Of a DNA stretch of 64,000 bases, positions 62,005 through 64,000 are shown one piece after another. The DNA lies in the NCBI RefSeq assembly GCF_002266285.1, contig NZ_NPMS01000005.1, positions 1 through 64,000 of the forward strand. The letters are read 5' to 3'. This DNA is from Virgibacillus indicus (lineage in GTDB: Bacteria > Bacillota > Bacilli > Bacillales > Amphibacillaceae). Below the pieces are notes generated by a model. That model made no database searches. It was not told the origin of the DNA and saw nothing but the letters and a program-made list of their open reading frames with translations. Made by a program: the position numbers and the translations under genes. Positions within the stretch are counted from its first letter, which is position 1. Each line of letters opens with the position of its first letter.

Positions 62005-62901
62005 CTATAGAAAATAATCCTGAATTGGTTTTAAATATTCATTCATCTGTTTATGCTGTTCAGCATCTAAGGAGTATTTAGGTGATCTGCAATAAGGCGT
62101 TTTAATGATGCCACGTCTGTATAATATTTCTTTTTCGGCCTGAATAATCAGTTCAACATTTTGCATCAGAAGATTTAATAAAGGAAGCATTTTTCTATGA
62201 AGCTCAAATGCTTTTTCTTTATTTCCATTCTGATATTCTTTATAAATTTCAACATATGGTTCGGTAAACGAGCAGCCGGGCTGGACTCCAACAGCCCCCC
62301 GGTTTAATGCATCAATCATTTGTACCCCAGCATACCCGACAAGACATGATATGTTTTCTGCATCACTGGCAATAGAGGATATCGTTGGACCTGGCGGAGT
62401 GCTTTCCACCTTAACATATTGTATATTTGGTGCTTCCTCATTTAATTTCACAAAAAATCCGGAATCAAAAGCAATTCCACTTTGATTCGGTGCATATTGT
62501 ACAATCACAGGGATATCAACCGCATTTGCCAGTTTTAAAATATGGTTTCTAATCTCCGCTTTTAATGGATTAAGGAAAAAAGGCGGAAAAATCATAATCC
62601 CATCAGCACCCAGCCTTTCAGCTTGGACTGCTCTTTTAACCGCAGCCTCCCAGCTTTGGTCTGTGATTGATACAATCACCGGCAGCCTTTTTTGCACAGT
62701 TTGTATCGTAAGCTCCGTCATTTTGTCACGTTCAGAGTCTGTCAGCTTATGAAACTCACTGGCAATTCCAAACATAGTAATTCCATGAACACCACTTCCA
62801 GCTAAATATTCTGTCAGATTTTCTAAACTTTCATAATCTAATTCACCATCATTCGAAAAAGGTGTTGCTAGTATTGGAAGAATACCTTCGAATTTCCCCA
62901 T
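62005..62901 (-). CDS. DapA/NanA-family pyruvate-dependent lyase or dehydratase
   Basis: A class I TIM-barrel enzyme (298 aa) of the dihydrodipicolinate synthase superfamily. The N-terminus is EGILPILATPFSNDGELDYE and GITMFGIASEFHKLTDSER (the GxxGE-like loop, with Ala-Ser-Glu). The Tyr is in VIVQYAPNQSG (about 138) and the Schiff-base Lys in YVKVESTPPG (about 166). The family includes KDG/KDGal aldolase, sialate lyase and keto-deoxy-glucarate dehydratase. With a dehydratase next door it probably cleaves or dehydrates a keto-deoxy sugar acid. The ATG at 62901 follows ATGGAGG. Confidence 0.82.
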   Translation of the reverse strand: MGKFEGILPILATPFSNDGELDYESLENLTEYLAGSGVHGITMFGIASEFHKLTDSERDKMTELTIQTVQKRLPVIVSITDQSWEAAVKRAVQAERLGADGIMIFPPFFLNPLKAEIRNHILKLANAVDIPVIVQYAPNQSGIAFDSGFFVKLNEEAPNIQYVKVESTPPGPTISSIASDAENISCLVGYAGVQMIDALNRGAVGVQPGCSFTEPYVEIYKEYQNGNKEKAFELHRKMLPLLNLLMQNVELIIQAEKEILYRRGIIKTPYCRSPKYSLDAEQHKQMNEYLKPIQDYFL

Positions 62902-62937
62902 AAAAACCTCCATTCTATTACGGCTGTAACTGAATAT

Positions 62938-64000
62938 CTAAACGTAAAAAGCCTCTTTATCTTCTCTGATTCCTGGATGCGCTTCCATAATATCTTCAAC
63001 TAAATCTACGCCCAGACCAGGCCGATCGGATAAAACTAAACTTCCATCTTTGATGTTCAAAGGATGATCAATGACCTCATCGCGCCAAGAAACGTCATTA
63101 AACATAAATTCCTGCTTAAAAAAGTTAGGTACGGACGCACAAACATGCGCACTAGCTAATGTAGACAGCGGGCCGTTCGGATTGTGAGGTGCTAATAAGA
63201 CGTTGTATGTTTCGGCCATCGTCGCAATTCTCTTCATCTCTGAAGGCCCACCGCAGCGGGTAATATCCGGCATGATAATATCACTTAGCTGTCTTTCTAA
63301 AATGGGCCGGAAACCATATCGTGTATAATGACGTTCTCCTACACAAATTGACACCCCAGGATGCAAACGGTCTCTTATCGCTTGAAGTGTTTCTGCACTT
63401 TCAGGTCCTGCAGGTTCTTCATACCAGGTTATATTCAAATCAGCCAGACGTTCAGCCATGTTGATAGCTGTCTTCATATTTAACATGGCGTGGGTCTCTA
63501 TCATCATGTCCATATCATCCCCCACCGCGTCGCGAACCGCTTTGCTTACATCATGGGCCCGCCGTTGAAGTTCTGGAGTAAGAGAAAGGTTTGATGATAA
63601 ATCATCACCATAAAAATAATTTGTATGTGCAAATGGGTCAAACTTCAGACCGTTGAATCCAGCCTCTTTAACCAGTTTCGCCTGCTGAGCATAGTCTTCT
63701 GCATTATGCCCCCCGCCAGTAAACCAGTAATTCGCGTACAGTGGAATCTCGGTGCGGAACGCCCCTCCCAGTAATTCATAGCAAGGCACTCCCAGTACTT
63801 TTCCTTTTAAATCCAGAAGGGCCATATCAATACCACTAATCGCACACATGCTTGCACCGTATGGACCAACCCAATTTAAATCACGGTATAATTTCGTCCA
63901 AATAAAGTCAGTTTTCATTGGATCCAGCCCAATAATCCGTTCACCCGCATGCTTAGCTGCCGCTTCCACAATTGGGCTGCCCGGCCAATTTGTAGCCTCT
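62938..64000 (-). CDS. Enolase-superfamily sugar-acid dehydratase, 5' end beyond the window
   Basis: A mandelate-racemase/muconate-lactonising-type enzyme; the reading frame is still open at 64000, so the N-terminus is missing. GLKFDPFAHTN, IETHAMLN (metal Glu), WYEEPAGPES (metal Glu), VGERHYTRYGF (metal Glu), PDITRCGG (Asp) and LAPHNPNGPLS (catalytic His) fit the sugar-acid dehydratase branch. It most likely dehydrates galactonate to 2-keto-3-deoxygalactonate, feeding DgoK. A 3,6-anhydrogalactonate cycloisomerase, also of this superfamily, is an alternative given the sulfatase. It lies 36 bp before the DapA-like gene. Confidence 0.85.
   Translation of the reverse strand, partial: EATNWPGSPIVEAAAKHAGERIIGLDPMKTDFIWTKLYRDLNWVGPYGASMCAISGIDMALLDLKGKVLGVPCYELLGGAFRTEIPLYANYWFTGGGHNAEDYAQQAKLVKEAGFNGLKFDPFAHTNYFYGDDLSSNLSLTPELQRRAHDVSKAVRDAVGDDMDMMIETHAMLNMKTAINMAERLADLNITWYEEPAGPESAETLQAIRDRLHPGVSICVGERHYTRYGFRPILERQLSDIIMPDITRCGGPSEMKRIATMAETYNVLLAPHNPNGPLSTLASAHVCASVPNFFKQEFMFNDVSWRDEVIDHPLNIKDGSLVLSDRPGLGVDLVEDIMEAHPGIREDKEAFYV

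Noticed and set aside
1-64000. tRNA, rRNA or riboswitch genes
   Set aside because: No cloverleaf, rRNA-like or known riboswitch-like segment was recognised by eye; weak ones could be missed.

Overview
The window looks like chromosome of a low-GC, motile, Gram-positive Bacillaceae species, probably from the Oceanobacillus/Virgibacillus group. The evidence is AAGGAGG-type ribosome binding sites, TTG/GTG starts, CsrA control of flagellin, YwqCDE/Eps-type capsule genes, WalR and cre sites, YesMN regulators and LicBCAHR genes. I saw no rRNA, tRNA or CRISPR array. The species cannot be fixed from this sequence alone.

Region by region. (1) 1-2.1 kb: a sigma-70-like factor, a DnaD-domain protein and a small XRE regulator with no standard start codon. 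(2) 2.3-13.2 kb: an accessory island rich in repeats. It holds a sigma-D-driven csrA-flagellin pair, a comM fragment cut off inside a repeat, a three-gene ABC-three-component (ABC-3C) conflict system (6355-11062), a transposase-less element with IS21-like ends and a membrane protein. (3) 13.2-32.5 kb: a capsule/exopolysaccharide cluster on the minus strand. It has YwqC/YwqD/YwqE control proteins, two LuxR-type response regulators, a PglF/E/D/C-like set for a bacillosamine-type first sugar, a WecB/WecC pair for ManNAcA, Wzx, Wzy, two glycosyltransferases, a pyruvyltransferase-like protein and a CapK-like ligase. (4) 32.6-36.3 kb: a LysM-NlpC/P60 cell-wall hydrolase with a WalR site, a NERD/zinc-ribbon protein and a coiled-coil repeat protein. 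(5) 36.5-43.6 kb: a sugar ABC transporter with a YesM/YesN two-component system and a membrane-anchored sugar-binding co-sensor. (6) 44.3-49.9 kb: a beta-glucoside PTS operon (IIB, IIC, IIA, GH1, LicR). (7) 50.3-64 kb: galactoside catabolism. An ABC importer, a GH4 alpha-galactosidase, a cytoplasmic sulfatase and an SGNH esterase would feed a De Ley-Doudoroff-like route (dehydrogenase, lactonase, dehydratase, kinase, aldolase) to pyruvate and glyceraldehyde-3-phosphate.

Two things stand out. The first is the ABC-3C locus: a nuclease-like effector, a middle component and a Rad50-like ATPase, joined by two ATGA overlaps. The second is a family of five GC-rich intergenic elements (near 34.1, 36.4, 43.85, 44.2 and 50.1 kb). 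Each is made of TCGCGCGA palindromes spaced exactly 21 bp apart, two helical turns, in two inverted arms around one invariant 29-bp central step. Nothing in the gene content explains them. Their open frames are by-products of the 21-bp period, so I read them as DNA-level elements, perhaps protein-binding arrays.
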